From positions 2,604,001 to 2,668,000 of the forward strand of contig JAVTLE010000014.1 in NCBI GenBank assembly GCA_033439295.1: 64,000 nt of DNA, read 5' to 3'. The position numbers and the translations under genes were made by a program. Origin of the DNA: Deuterostichococcus epilithicus (Eukaryota; Chlorophyta; Trebouxiophyceae; Prasiolales; Stichococcaceae). Below the pieces are notes generated by a model. The model ran no database searches. It saw only the letters and a list, made by a program, of their open reading frames with translations, and was not told where the DNA came from. Shown piece after piece: positions 1 through 12,139 of the stretch (the stretch's first letter is position 1; each line of letters opens with the position of its first letter).

Positions 1-3000
1 GCTGGGAACTACATAAGATCCTGCTCAATTTCGCACTTGACAGACAGCAAAGCCCTCTTTCGCATGTTCGCAGGGAGACCAGCTGGGTCTGCTGGTCCAG
101 AACCTGGTGACCGTCATTGCCGGCTTCGCGATTGCTTTCGCTTACGGCTGGCGGATGACGCTGGTGGTGCTGGCGGTGGTGCCGTTGATGATGGCTGCAG
201 GCTGGTTCCAGGTTCGTAATCGCACCCAACAACCACCTATCTCTCAAGTGTACGCACATACGCAGCCAACGGCAACTCACATGTGCCATATACGCTTGCA
301 TGACCTTGCGGGGTGCATTGACCATACGTTGAAGGATTTTAAGAGTTGGAGAGAAGCTCGGCGGTCAAGCTCGACCAGCTATCACGCTGGAGTCTTGGAC
401 GCTGGCTCGTCTGACAAAGAAGCGTGCCTGTTACAGGCGGAGTTCATGATCGGCTTCAGCGGCGAGGCGGACAAGCTGTTCGCCAATGCCAACCAGACCG
501 CGTCAGAGGCCTTCAGCAACATCCGCACGGTGTGTTTGCGGCAGCTGACCCTGCCGGGAAGCACAAGTGATTGACAGCCCCGTTTCACAATGCCAAGCAG
601 CACGAGCAACAAGCCTGGTAAGCTGCACACATGTGTTAGACTACCTACGCGCCGCCGCATGCAGGTATCCCGCTCATATGCAATCCAGATGCAAAGCAGC
701 TACACAGCAACATTGGACCGTCGTCTGCTGCAGGTGGCTGCGTTCCAGATGGAGGCGGCCATCTCGGCGCTGTACAACAAGCTGCTGGAGCCGCCCACTC
801 AGGCGTCCGAGAAGCGCGCCCAGGTGTCGGGCCTTGGTTTCGGCTTCTCCCAGGGCGTCATGTTCCTCACCTACGCGCTCGCATTCTGGCGCGTCCCTTC
901 CTCCACTGGCCTCCTGCGAACCTGGGCTGCTCCCGTGGGGTTGCCCTATTGATGGTGCCGCAGAGCTTGCATGTCTCGGCTGCCCATGTGCCCTCACCCA
1001 TGCGCACCAGGCTTCTCCGCGTGACAATGGCTGCTCTGGCACTGTTGCAGGTATGGCGGCACCCAGGTCGACGACGGACGAATGACGTTTCCAGACGTGC
1101 TCAAGGTGGGCTCGTACGCTGCTTCTTGTTGATCCCGTTCACCAGGCCGAGGCCGAAACCTCGTCGTGGACTCCTCACACGGCCAGCCCGCGCTGTAGCC
1201 GCCTGCTGTGCACTGCCAGCTGACCTGTGACCTGCCTGCTTGCAGGTGTTCTTTGCCATCCTGCTGATGGCGCTCGGCATTTCGCAGTCGCAAATGGTGC
1301 GGGACCTCTGTCCGATTGCTTCGTCCTGCGGCAGGCTCACTCTCGAATGTGGCTCCTACCTCAGCCACAGTCGTGTTATGATTACGTTCGGCCAGCTGTC
1401 CCATCTGACGCCCTTTTGCTAGCAGCACCGTGAACATGAGGGTGTTCTGGGTGCAGGCATTCCCAGACGTCAGCAAGGCCAAGAGCGCTATCCAAAATGT
1501 CTTCACCCTCGTCGACTCGCGGCCCAAGACCATCGACATCGAGGCGCCAGGTAGGCCGGCCTGCCTGCCTGCCTGCTGCGTGCACTAATGTCCCGCCCAC
1601 TGGTCTTGACCCTTTTCAAGTGCCGGCGCTGTGTGGTCAATGTGTTTGCTCCAATCCTGCAGGCGAGGAGCCGGAGCAAGTGGTGGGAAAGATCGAGCTG
1701 CGGGAGGTTTGCTTCTCGTATCCCGCACGCCAAGTGCAGGTGAGGACACTGCTGGCGCTCACACCCCTTGCCTGTTGCGAATACGTGTGTCACCCTCAGT
1801 TGGACAACAGCACTGCCGACTGTGTGTTGTTTGCGGAGCGGCACCGCCGCTGGGTCATCGAGCAGTGTCCAGTGCACCGGAAAGCCGGCGTCTGCAGTGA
1901 AGCTGGCTCACAATCCCCGCCCCGCGGCGCAGGTGTTCAACAACTTCTCGCTGACAGTGGAGCCTGGCGCCACCGTCGCCCTGGTCGGCCCCTCCGGCAG
2001 CGGCAAGTCCACTGTGGTGAGGCAACTGTCTTTGCCTGTGGCCCGCCGCTGCACTCTTTCGCAGCTGTCACATGCATTGACACACCTTTCCTCCGGCCCA
2101 GCAATCTGCTCCTCGTGCACTCGCAGCCATACCCGCTGCCTGCACCTGTCATCATCACTTTTCCTGCGCCGGCGACTTGCAGACATGGCGTATTTTTGTG
2201 CTCTGCAACACGCAGGTCGGCCTGGTGCAGCGGTTCTACGACCCGCAGGCTGGTGCGGTGCTGCTGGACGGGATGGACATCCGGTCGCTGCAGCTCAAGT
2301 GGCTGCGCCGCCACATCGGCGTCGTGTCCCAGGAGCCGGTGCGCGTCCCACTTGGCGTGGAACTCCGCCCGCCTGTTGTGCGGGACTCGGTGCATGCCCC
2401 TGTGTCGTACTGGTTGCTGCAGGAGTGTGTGCCGCGAGCTGCTTGCACTCCCCAGTGTGTCCCCAAGGGCACCCGCGGACGGTCGCCCCTGGCTCTCGAG
2501 CCTCGGCACCTGCGCTGTGCATCGGATCACACGTTGTGCCCCGCCTTGCCTGCAGGTCCTGTTTTCGGCCAGCATCGCGGAGAACATCACCTTTGGCAGG
2601 GCGGACGCGACGATCGAGGAGGTGCGTGCCGCGGCGCTCGCCGCCAACGCTGGCTTTGTGGAGTCGCTGCCGGAGGGCTTTGCCACCCAGGTGAGGCGTT
2701 GCTGCTTCGAGGCGTGTGGAGATCCCCTTGGCTCTTCTGACGACCAGTAACCAGGCGTACATGGTGCTGCTCTGCCACCGGTTGAGTCAGCAGCCTCCCC
2801 GAAGGTTCTTGGCAAGGTTTTTGGCATGATTGGCAATCCAGCAGCAGGCCGGCGCAACAACACAAGGCCCAACGCTGTTCCCGTCTCCTCGAGGCTCAGC
2901 TTCCAAGCGGTTCTGCGCCAATGTACTTCAATTGCTTCCGCTGCAGGTGGGCCAGAACGGCATTCAGTTGTCAGGTGGCCAAAAGCAAAGGATTGCCATC

Positions 3001-3933
3001 GCGAGAGCGCTCATCAAAAATCCCAGGGTGCGGCCCCAGCCGTCACATTGCCCCGTTGCGTCATGCGGGGCCCTCAATGGCCTGCAAGTCGAACCCTTGC
3101 ATGTCACCGCTGGCAGCATCATCAACCACAGGGCAGGAGCACTGGCCCCAGCACGACAGCTGGCCTCCATGGCCCCCATGGCTGTTGCACAGAAAGCGCT
3201 CGCGGCTACAGGGCTGAAGCGGGGACTCATGTGGCTTCTGGTTGCTTTGCCGCAGATCCTGCTGCTGGACGAGGCCACGAGCGCGCTGGACGCCGAGAGC
3301 GAGGCCACCGTGCAGGCGAGGGAGTTCCGCCGCTCATGCGCTCGTATGCAATGTCGCAGCAGGGCAGCCAGACATCCTCTGGCGGCGCATGGGTCGTATA
3401 TGACTTTGTGCTTACATTTGAGGGGGCGCTTTTGCAGAGACGCCTGCTGTGAGGCGCCAGCAGCAAGCCTGCATCCAATTAGGGTGCCATGCTTGTGCAC
3501 TGCTACGCAAGGATTTTCGAATCCTTGTGAAATCAAAGACGTGCTGCCACACAGGTTGCGCTGGACGCGGCGGCAAGGGAGCGCACAACCATCATCGTGG
3601 CGCACCGCCTATCCACCATCCGCCACGCCAACACCATCGCCGTCGTGCAGGTGGGCACACAAGAGGCATTCTAGACCTGGCCAAAACTGGCTGTGCATGG
3701 ACGAGCCCGTGCGAGCGTGTTTCAGACGGCAAATCTTCTTATGCATTGCGGCAGTTGGACCCGAGTGCTGTTGACCCCTCCTATCGACCTTGCTGCGGTG
3801 GCCTTACACTGACGCACTGATGTTGGCACGCCTGCAGGACGGCAAGATCCTGGAGTCGGGCTCCCACCAGGAGCTCATCTCAAGGCCGGGCGGCTCCTAT
3901 TCCGCGCTCGTGCGCCACCAGCAGCGGTCATGA
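1..3933 (+). CDS. ABC transporter, subfamily B (MDR/P-glycoprotein type), C-terminal half
   Basis: This is an exporter-type ABC transporter that would sit in a membrane and couple ATP hydrolysis to substrate export. The window enters it inside an intron; the first visible exon is 74-211. Fourteen exons (74-211, 437-529, 734-888, 1051-1105, 1246-1296, 1457-1550, 1663-1739, 1933-2016, 2216-2338, 2556-2690, 2947-3027, 3256-3315, 3555-3650, 3838-3933) join in phase into 445 residues. The order is membrane helices ([20 protein letters not shown], then [12 protein letters not shown]), Walker [10 protein letters not shown] in 1933-2016, the Q-loop VVSQEP, signature [15 protein letters not shown], Walker [13 protein letters not shown] and the H-loop [10 protein letters not shown]. 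This is the second half-molecule of a full-length MDR or the end of a half transporter; the N-terminus lies outside. The substrate cannot be told. Two introns (889-1050 and 3316-3554) start with GC rather than GT. Confidence 0.93.
3508..3527 (+). other. Perfect UUCG-capped hairpin in an ABC transporter intron
   Basis: CAAGGATT, then TTCG, then AATCCTTG: an 8-bp perfect stem closed by a UUCG-type tetraloop, inside intron 3316-3554, about 27 nt before the 3' splice site. Structure is read directly from the sequence; function is unknown. Confidence 0.7.
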
Positions 3934-4790
3934 GCATTGCGCCCCATTTGGCGAGTCAGCTGCAACGACCTCCGCTGGTGCTCAGCCCGGTTGTGTCAGA
4001 TGCAGTGGACCTGTCTCTAGGTGTAGGTGGTCGGCCAGTGTGCTAACTTGATGCTGTTGCTTCACTGGCTGCATGTGTGCGCTGTTGCCTGTCTTGCGTT
4101 GGCAAGTCTGCTAGCCGTGGCGATAGTAGCTTCGTCAGCAGCAGGCATTCGATTTCTGAAGTGAGTCGAAGCGATTCTGGGTTACAAGGTAGCCTGGTGT
4201 CGATAGAGTGTATTGTGTAGGTACAACATGACAACGTCATCAACACTGTGCTGTGGCATGGCAAACTGGCGAAATCACATGACATCGCTGAATGCATCAA
4301 CGAAACCTGCTGTCGGCATCGCAAACTATAGGATGCCACATCTGACTCAGGGCAACAGCAACAGAGGTCTGGGTTCGACCCGTTGAAAGCTGCAAAACAA
4401 ATGCGCCTCAAATAAGTGAAATGCGGCGGTGACACAACACTAACCGGCAGTGTCTACAAACCGAGAAAAAAGGGGCCGCAACAGCACATACTGTAGAGTG
4501 CAGCCGCGTACGCACGCGGGAGGCTCAACTCCTGTAGCTTTCGCAACGTGCACCCCCGACACCAAACCACAGTACGGGTATCGACAGTTCAACAGGATCA
4601 ACGGGTTTGTCACTGCTGACAACTTGGAGGCTGCTCAGCCGGCCCCGCTTGAGTGCGTTCTACCCGCTTGCTCCGTTGGAGACACTCTACGTCGTTGTGA
4701 GGACATTGTTTAGAGGCTGCAACGTCTGTGCGGCTCGCCAGATCTGGGGACCGAATATGGCGACGCCCGGTTGTGAATTCAGTCATTCAT
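3934..4790. other. Intergenic, convergent 3' regions
   Basis: This lies between the stop of the ABC transporter and the stop of the SBP-box gene, so it should hold both 3' UTRs. Reading frames here are short and unsupported. A TGTAA on the minus strand at 4182-4186 is a plausible poly(A) signal for the SBP gene. Confidence 0.6.
4182..4186 (-). terminator. Putative UGUAA poly(A) signal
   Basis: TGTAA read on the minus strand, about 600 nt past the SBP-box stop codon. UGUAA is the usual poly(A) signal of chlorophyte nuclear genes. Its use here is inferred. Confidence 0.35.
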
Positions 4791-7700
4791 TCAGGACATC
4801 AACCGCAGCTGCTCCGCTGTTGCAGTGCACAGGCTGGGCTGACGAGCGTCGCCAGGGGCCGTCGGTGCATGCGTGTCGTTGGAGGCGTTGCTGACGGCGG
4901 TGTCGAAGCTGCCAGCGTGCAGCGACGGGCGCCCTGGCTGCGCGGCAGCGCCGCCGTCAGCACCGCTGCCAGCACGCCGCAGCAGCTCTCCTCGCGTCGC
5001 CCACAGCGGCGCCAGGTTCGTCTCAGGCACTGGAACGTATGCCGCCGCGGCGGCAGCGTCGCGGGCACAACCGGGGGAGCTGCCGGGCCGCAGCGCCCGC
5101 AGCTTGGCAGAGTATGGGTTGAAGGGCTGCACCACCGCCAGCGGCGGCGGCGCCTCGCCCGAGGAGGACCGCGCCTTCGCCGCAAGAGGGGTGCCATACC
5201 CGGTATCGCGGCCGGCGCCGGACGTCGCCGTCGCGCCTCCGGCAAAGAAGTCGCCGCTGTTGGCGGGGCCAGCGCCGCCGCCCGTGCCGCCGCCGCAGCT
5301 GTCGGCGTTGTGCGAGGAGCCGCCCAGCGAGCTCTGCCGGCTGACGCCTGGCGGCAGCGAGAAGGGCGACTGCACTGGTCGCGGCTGGCCGCCGCCGATG
5401 ACAACGGAGTTTTGCACCGGCTCTGGCATAGAGGTGGCGACAGTGTGCAGCGCCGCCCAGCTGGCGGGCGGCGCCGCCTGCAGCCAGCTGCCAGCGGGGA
5501 GACTGCCGAATGTAGGGGCGCCGAAGGCATTGCCACCGCCCATGCCGTCGTGTGGCATGCCGCCGCCAAAGGCAGGGCCGCAGCCCGGGTGCCTGCGCAT
5601 CTGCTGGCTGCCATACTGCATGTGGCTGCCATGCTGCACAGCGCTGCCCGGATGCGCCATGCCAGGCTGTACCATGCCAGGGTGCTGCACCATCTGGGCA
5701 AAGGCAGTTGGCTGCGGCGGGTGCGCACCGCCGGCGAATGCTGAGCGCTGCGCAGCAAAGTCGTCCCAGCCGCAGCCGGCGTCGCCAATGCCCGTGGCGG
5801 AGTTCTGCTGCCCCATGGCCGCCAGCAGGTTGGCCCGTTCCGGGAAAGCCGGCTGGCTGCTGGCGCGCATCGTGTTCTGCCGCCGCTGCTGCAGCTGCGC
5901 CGTCGCCGGCTGCTGGCGCAGGTGCTGCATGCCTCCTAGGGACGCTTGCTGCGGCTGCTGCTGCGGGGGGCTCGCCGGCAACTGTGCCACCGACGCGCCG
6001 CCGAAGCACTGCGACAGCGAAGGGTCGGCGACCGCCGCTGGCACGTTAGTGCTGGTCAGTTCGGCAAAAGGGTCCGGCAGCAGCGGCAGTGCTGGGTCCA
6101 GCAACGGCTGCAGCGCTGCCGAGCCGCTGTGCAACTGCGGCAGCAGGTGACAAACTTTCAGGGATCACGCCTCGTACGGCTCCGAGCGCAGCATTGTGCC
6201 TCCTGTCACATGTTCCACGGCGTCTCAATTGCTCTGCAGCACCCGACCTGTGCTGGCAGTGTTCGCTACTGAGCTTGGTGAACACGGCATTAGTCATGGG
6301 GCAGAAGACTGAGGGTGTCATGGGGGACCAGCACGCACCCGCAGCAGCGTCCGGCCGCCGGAGCCGTTGCTGCGACTTGGCGCGCCGCCGCTGCCGCCGC
6401 TGACGGGCGAGCCTAGTTCGGGCGGCTCAGTCACCGGCGCCTGGTGCGGAAGCAGGGCCTGCGCCTGCGCCTGCTCCGCCATGCCTTGCACACCTGACGG
6501 CTGCTGCTGCGCCGCTGGCTGCGAGGACATGGGCGGATGCTGGAAGCAGCCGCCGCCGCCGCCAAAGGCAATGCCGCCCGGGAAGCCACCGGCAGCAGCA
6601 AAGTCGCCCGGCGCCATGGCGCCGCCGAATAGGCCGCCGCCGCCGAGCGGCGAGGGCAGCTGTCTGCTGACAAAGTCCGGCACCAGCCGCGGCTTGATGG
6701 GCGTGGTCCCCGTGCCGCCCGAGCCCCAGGACACCCGCGCGAACATCTCCTTGGGCTGCTCCTGTGTCTCGGACCAGTGCCGCTTGAGCAGCGCCGCGGT
6801 CGGCGACGGCGCGTAGCGCGCCGATGGCGGCGGCATTGCATACTGCGGCTGCTGCTGCTGCGACGGGTGCGGGGGCAGGACGGAGGGGAGTGAGGGTGGC
6901 GGGCTCGTCAGCCCGGCCGCCACCCAGCTGCTCTTCAGCGCTGCCGCAGCAGGGTGCATGCCCTGTAGCACCACGTCAGCGTCGTATCAAGACACCAAGG
7001 TGCAGTGTCTGTGCTGCAATCTGCACAGCCGTGTGCCTCTGGACAGGCGATGGGTGGGTCAAGCTGTCAAAGGTCAAGGTGCAATGCCGAAATTTATCGT
7101 TTCATGTACGGGCAACGCACGCACTTGAGCAGTGGGCAGCCGGTGATCGAGGCCAGCAGAGGCTGCGCCCGGCGCTGGAAGGGCCATTGCTGGCCGCCTG
7201 CTGTCCGGCACAGGCTGCAGGCATGCAGGAAAGGCACAGTCAAGGTTGCTCCGTCATCCAGGCGAGTTGCACAGCCCTTTTGACACAGACCTGGGTACTG
7301 GACTGGGCAAAGGGCAGCGACGAGCTGCAGAAAAATCTCACCCCACGGCCCACGAGCCCACCCAGCAATGGCGCAAGCAAGCAAGTTTCAGACAGGAGAT
7401 TCGCCTGCAGCTGCTGCCACTGCTGCAGCTGCTGCCGCTGATGCCGGTGCCGCAGTCGCAGCTGTTGCTGCAACATTTTCAGGAGGGGCGGCGCACCGCC
7501 ACGGCGACGTGATCAGAGCAGGCGTCCAGGGAGGAGGAGGCGCCATTCTTGGGCAGGTCGTCCAGGGTCATGGACAGGGTGCCAAACACCTCCAGGTCGA
7601 GCTCGAACTCGTCTGCCTGCACGCCACCCAGGCCGAACACCTGCGCAACCAAGCGTTTGCACGTCTCACCGACCGGCCGCAGCTTCGCAAGTCAGCAGCT

Positions 7701-9157
7701 GCTGCACCGGGGAGCGCCCCACAGGAGTGGGTGAGATGCCCAAACACGCCCAGCAGCATCCCGGGGCTCGGGCAGGGGAGGGGAGGGTGTCTGCGGGCGA
7801 TTGCAGGCGAGCAGGCTGTCCCACCTCGTCGTCGCGGGCCCACATCTCGGCGACCTCGGACACGCTGAAGTGCGCTGACTGGCTGCGCAGCGGCGGGTAG
7901 TGGTCCGGCAGCTCCGCGCTGCTGAGGCGCTCCGTCGACGGGCAGCTGGAGGTGGACGCGCGTGTCGCCAGCGGCACCACCTGCTCCTCGTCCTGCAGGG
8001 TCGGGAAGCGGCTGTGATGTCATGTGACAGAGTCGGAGGAGGGGGGATATGGTCAGGTGGCGAGCCGCATGGGCGCACATTATGGCAGAGACAAGATACA
8101 ACGGTACACAACAGACAGACGAAGGCTGGTGAGAACCAGCGGCGCACCTCGGAGGCATGGCTGCTGGCGCCAGCAGACGCCCTGCTGCCCTTAGCGCTGC
8201 GGGCTCGCCGCGGCGGCGGCGCCATCGCGCCCGTCGCTGCCGCTTCGGACTTCACCTCCAGCTCCACAGCGACTGGGCTCGCAGGCGGCGCCTGGGCGCA
8301 CGCGGCCAGCGACTGGAGCTCTGCCGCATCGCTGGATTTCGCATCGTCAGAGCCCGGCGTGACTGCGTCGCCCTGGCGGAGCGCCTCCTCCTCAACGTCG
8401 GACAGCGAGTCGGCGCGCGCCTCCACGCGCTGCTTGCGGCGGGAGTTGTGCAGCAGCAACCGCTCCCGGCAGCTCCTGGTTGCAGGGCGAAGGCGGGGGC
8501 GACTCAGTTGCGGGCTGGAGGGCACTTGGTGCGACGAGCGGGTGCGTCGTCCTCGAGAAGAATTTCCCGTGCGCCATTCTGTCGTTGAGTCGAATGTCTG
8601 TCCCGCACTCCATGTGAGTGAGGCACGCAAGCAACAGCCTGTCAAGGTGCGGCTGACAGATGGTAAGCCCAAGAGGGAGGCGCCAGCCCAGTTGAGGGGG
8701 CGCACCGGCGCTCGCCGTCGAAGCAGCTGAGGTGCTGAAATTGGCAGCACTGCTGGCAGAAACGGTGCGGCTCGCCGGCGACTAGCACGGCGGCCTGGGC
8801 GCTGTGGAACTTGCAGACCCTGTAGCGCTGGTAGTACTCCTTCTCGCGCGATAAGCGCCGTGTGCATCCCTCCACCTGCACCGCCCAAAGTCGACAGAGC
8901 GTGAGACTGGCATTTGAAGGCTAAGCAGTTGCGAGGTGATCAGCATATCCCAGTCAAAGACCCACCTGGCAGAAGATGACGGTGGACGCCGGTGCGCCCT
9001 TGCCAGCCCCCGATCCTGCTGCAGAGCTGGCCTTGCTGGTACCCTTCTTGCGGCCGGCCGGCCGAACGCTACTAGCGCGGTCAGTATCTGCGGCAGCAGA
9101 GGCGCTGCGTGCCTCGCCCATGCCGGCGCCGCCCGCCTGCGGGAGGAAGGACAACAT
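4791..9157 (-). CDS. SBP-box (SQUAMOSA promoter-binding-like) transcription factor
   Basis: This is a nuclear DNA-binding protein of the plant/green-algal SBP family, which binds GTAC-core sites. Seven exons (8966-9157, 8706-8875, 8148-8475, 7825-7992, 7497-7682, 6339-6962, 4791-6134) keep phase throughout and give 1003 residues. The SBP domain is at residues 63-137. Zinc site 1 is C63, C68, C85, H88 (CQVEGC, RVCKFH); zinc site 2 starts with FCQQC at 103-107. The nuclear signal SCRERLLLHNSRRKQR crosses an exon junction. The remaining 850 residues are low-complexity (Gln, Gly, Pro, Ala, Met) with no ankyrin repeats, unlike Chlamydomonas CRR1. Exon 1 is read from the ATG at 9157. The link across the intron 6963-7496 is the weakest join: a stop at 7479-7481 would end a shorter form if that donor is skipped. 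The conserved zinc-2 His is a Gln here. Confidence 0.85.
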
Positions 9158-10201
9158 CTGGGCTGCCGTATCCGCTTACTGTTGCTGACTCTTGTGCCAG
9201 TTCGGCAAAACCTGAGCCGGTGGGCAGGCTGCGGTGCGGCCTGGCATCAGGAGTGCGACGTAAGACTCAGCAGGTGGCACAGCAGACGTCCGCCGGCCGC
9301 CCACCCTCCGGACGGACCCTCCGCTGTTATCGCGGTGTTGGGTTTGTCACTCTCCAGCCGGACCCCGCCTGAGAATGCGGGGCCCCAGAGCCAGACCTGA
9401 ACACGCTGATATTGATGCGGAGGAAGTATTAACTGAGGTGCGATCGTCGTTACAACGCACACTGCACTTGCGAGGCAGCTTGGCGCACCCTAGACGCGTC
9501 CGGCACCGATGTGGGACATGGCGGCTACGCTACGCCACGGCTTGCGGGCGCGACAGGGTTTTGTGTTCTATTCCCGTAGCTGATGGAGTAGGCCGAAGAG
9601 AGGGCGGCGCCTTTCAACTGTAACACTTGCGTCCAGGCACAACCCGCACACGCAAGCGTGTCCGGGCATCGACAAAAGGCGGGCCCAGCTGAGATTAGCC
9701 AACTTTGGCGAGGCTCGACGAATAGCTTGTCTGTTTGCACGCTTTTTGCACGCGTTTTGTCTAGCTGCGCAAGATTGGAAGCTCGCGGATCCCTTACTAG
9801 AACCTTAGCGTACGGGCATCACGAAAGGTTGCCAGATGGCACACAATCCTGGGTGCCACACAGTCGAGGATAATTCATAATTGCCTATCTGCGGCGCTCT
9901 GCAGGAAGCTCGGATCATCGCTTACAGTCGCAGTAGGCACGGCCATACCACAGACCTCGTGCTGGACCACTGCTTGAACGGCCACGATGCATTGGCGTCC
10001 AGAACCTCGGCGCTGACATGCGCTGATGCCGAGAATGGTCTTCGCAAACATGCGTTTGGCAGGGCGGTTCTATTGTACAAAGGGCAAGGACCTCGCATCC
10101 TCCGCTCGTGTCTGTACTCATTTACCTATGCAGTGATTGGCTGGCGCAAAGCATGCCTGCGCACATGAATGACGCTACATGTCAGCATGATGTCATGGAT
10201 G
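9158..10201. other. Intergenic region: SBP promoter side and SNARE 3' UTR
   Basis: No coding exon supported on either strand. It should hold the 5' region of the SBP gene and the 3' UTR of the SNARE gene, both minus strand. A minus-strand TGTAA at 9922-9926 is a candidate poly(A) signal for the SNARE gene. A short CCGG-rich run is at 9053-9063, inside SBP exon 1. Confidence 0.5.
9922..9926 (-). terminator. Putative UGUAA poly(A) signal for the R-SNARE gene
   Basis: TGTAA on the minus strand about 275 nt past the SNARE stop codon, in the expected position for a chlorophyte poly(A) signal. Function inferred from motif and position only. Confidence 0.35.
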
Positions 10202-10659
10202 TCAGCGCTGGCATGTGGGACGCCCAGGTCGACTGGACAAACGCACCAGCAAAAAGATGACGAGGATGAGCACGAGAATCGCGATGACGATGGTGATCTT
10301 CATGCGCATGTTCTGCCACCACATCTTGCTGCGCAGCTGCTTGCCAGTCTTGTGGAACTTGTCAGCCTGCGGCCACGGAGTGAGACAACAGTTGCCGCCC
10401 CAGTCGCCTGGAGCTGCTCGGCCGGCAGGCGGCGGGCGCGAGAGCGCCGCAGGGCACGAGATTCACACCATGCGATCGCGCGCTGCTGGCGGCGCAGGTG
10501 AGGCACAACCCTGTGCTTTGAAGCACACTTGACGAGCACATCTGCATCTTCTTAGTCTGTGGACTCGATATTTCAAGTGCAACATGGCATTCATTTCACC
10601 TCATCATCTGCCTGTCTCTTCACATACTGTGCCTCAGACAGTGCGAGGAAGGCCCTCGT

Positions 10660-10719
<60 letters not shown>

Positions 10720-11721
10720 AGCGGCAAACCTGGAAGCGGAGGTTGTCGGTCTTGTCGACCAGCAGCTCGATCTTCTCGCCCCGCTCCAGCACCTTCTCGA
10801 TGTTGTCCACCATGATGTTCTTCACCTCGCTGACCTGCGAACGTGGACGCGGCGCCTGGTAACACTTTTGCTGCTGCCGGCCCAGCGGCACACTGGCCGC
10901 TCAACGGCACAGCGTGAGGCAGTGCGCAAGGCAACTGTCCAGGAGCGTGCGGCAGCAGCCGCTGTCAAAGACAAGAGCAAGGTCTGTGCCCACCTTCTTC
11001 TGCACCGCTGCCACCTTTGTGAGCTCCTCTGGATGCGATTGGCAGTACTCCATGTGGAACTTCAGCCGCGGCCTGCACATGTCCAGCAACACAAACTTGC
11101 AATCGCGCCCTATCATGCTGTATCGCCCCCACACAGCATCCATGGGGACGCCACGCAGGACGGCCCCAGTGTGTCAGGGGCCGGACGCCCAGCACCAAGC
11201 ACCCACCCGAAGGTCTTGTCCAGGCTGTGTGCCGTGGCAGAGCGCGCTTTATCAGCCAGCTTCTCCTTCCACTCCGTCTGCACGCGCTCCAGGAACGCAA
11301 AGGGGATCTGGCGGCCATACTCCTCATCCGCCACCGCAAGGAACGCTGCGCAACAAAGACGTCAAACCATGTCCAGCGGGACCAGATGTCTCCCCAAGCA
11401 TCATCATAAACAGATGTGAAAACTCAAGAGCCACCCCGCGCCAAAGCCTCTCGGCGTGCACTGCTGCAACAAACGAGCTGTGCGAGTACTGCATCACACA
11501 AGATACTGCTCTCGCAGCAGCCGGAGGGAGACGAGCGCACTGTAGCCGCCATCGATGGTGTAGTTGAACGTGTGCCTGTCGCAGGTGAAGGTGAACCTGC
11601 TGTTGTTCGTTGGGCACTTCTCCAGGCACTGGATGGCCACTGTGGAGAAATTTCCGGTATAGGCTGTATAGTCCGCAAGCACGGTCGTGCCTCTTGCTAC
11701 AAAGGAGTAGATGAGGGGCAT
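10202..11721 (-). CDS. Longin-type R-SNARE, VAMP7/VAMP72-like
   Basis: This is a vesicle SNARE that pairs with Qa, Qb and Qc SNAREs to drive membrane fusion in the secretory or endosomal pathway. Five exons (11541-11721, 11207-11345, 10994-11072, 10730-10834, 10202-10366) give 222 residues in phase. The longin domain opens with [19 protein letters not shown] and continues through [20 protein letters not shown] and [12 protein letters not shown], closely matching plant VAMP72. The SNARE motif follows, with the zero-layer Arg in [20 protein letters not shown]-terminal anchor, [18 protein letters not shown], is followed by a short lumenal tail. The start at 11721 is fixed by the longin N-terminus. 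The last intron carries a 25-unit TG repeat. Plants split this family into VAMP71 and VAMP72; which one this matches cannot be settled by eye. Confidence 0.93.
10664..10713. repeat. (CA)25 microsatellite in a SNARE-gene intron
   Basis: Fifty bases of uninterrupted CA on the plus strand, read as (TG)25 in the minus-strand transcript. The repeat begins 16 nt after the end of exon 4, close to the 5' splice site. Confidence 0.98.
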
Positions 11722-12139
11722 GGCTGCTATGTATTTGCCGCGTGTTGCACAGAACGTCGGTGTGAGCTGCTACCAGATTCCTTCTCTGCACACCGCTTCA
11801 AAGTCGATGGGGATGACTGCGCGCTGCCTCAACCACTCAGCAAGCAGTAGACTCTTTCAAGCGGTGGGCAGCAGTTCCAGACTGTGCGAGAGTGCACAAG
11901 AAGGGAAAGTCAACTGTCGTGACAAACTCACGAGGGAATTGCCTGGTTTTGCATCTCAATGAGAACTTACCGAGCGTCCCTGCGCGCACGCTGGCGCGCA
12001 GTGGCAGAAGCGTCCATTATTCTCAGGCTGAACAACTTAACCGCTTTTTCACAGTACTGATCACTGCTTTCGGTTCATGCCGGCCGCGCTGCTGCAACCC
12101 GGTTCCCGGTTAAGCAAGTTTCATCAACCCCCCATCGGC
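11722..12139. promoter_or_regulatory. Divergent promoter region between R-SNARE and AlgH-like genes
   Basis: The two start codons point away from each other and are 418 bp apart, so both promoters and 5' UTRs must share this stretch. No TATA box or other named element can be identified with confidence. Confidence 0.5.

Noticed and set aside
1497-2750. 417-codon open frame in the ABC transporter region
   Set aside because: It reads through several introns and leaves the conserved frame; the spliced model explains the region.
4365-4390. GGTTCGACCC resembling a tRNA T-arm
   Set aside because: No matching acceptor stem, D-arm or anticodon arm could be built around it on either strand.
4873-6150. 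425-codon open frame on the plus strand
   Set aside because: It is the antisense of the long GC-rich last SBP exon; Cys/Pro-rich translation with no motif, and the minus-strand frame fits the splice phases.
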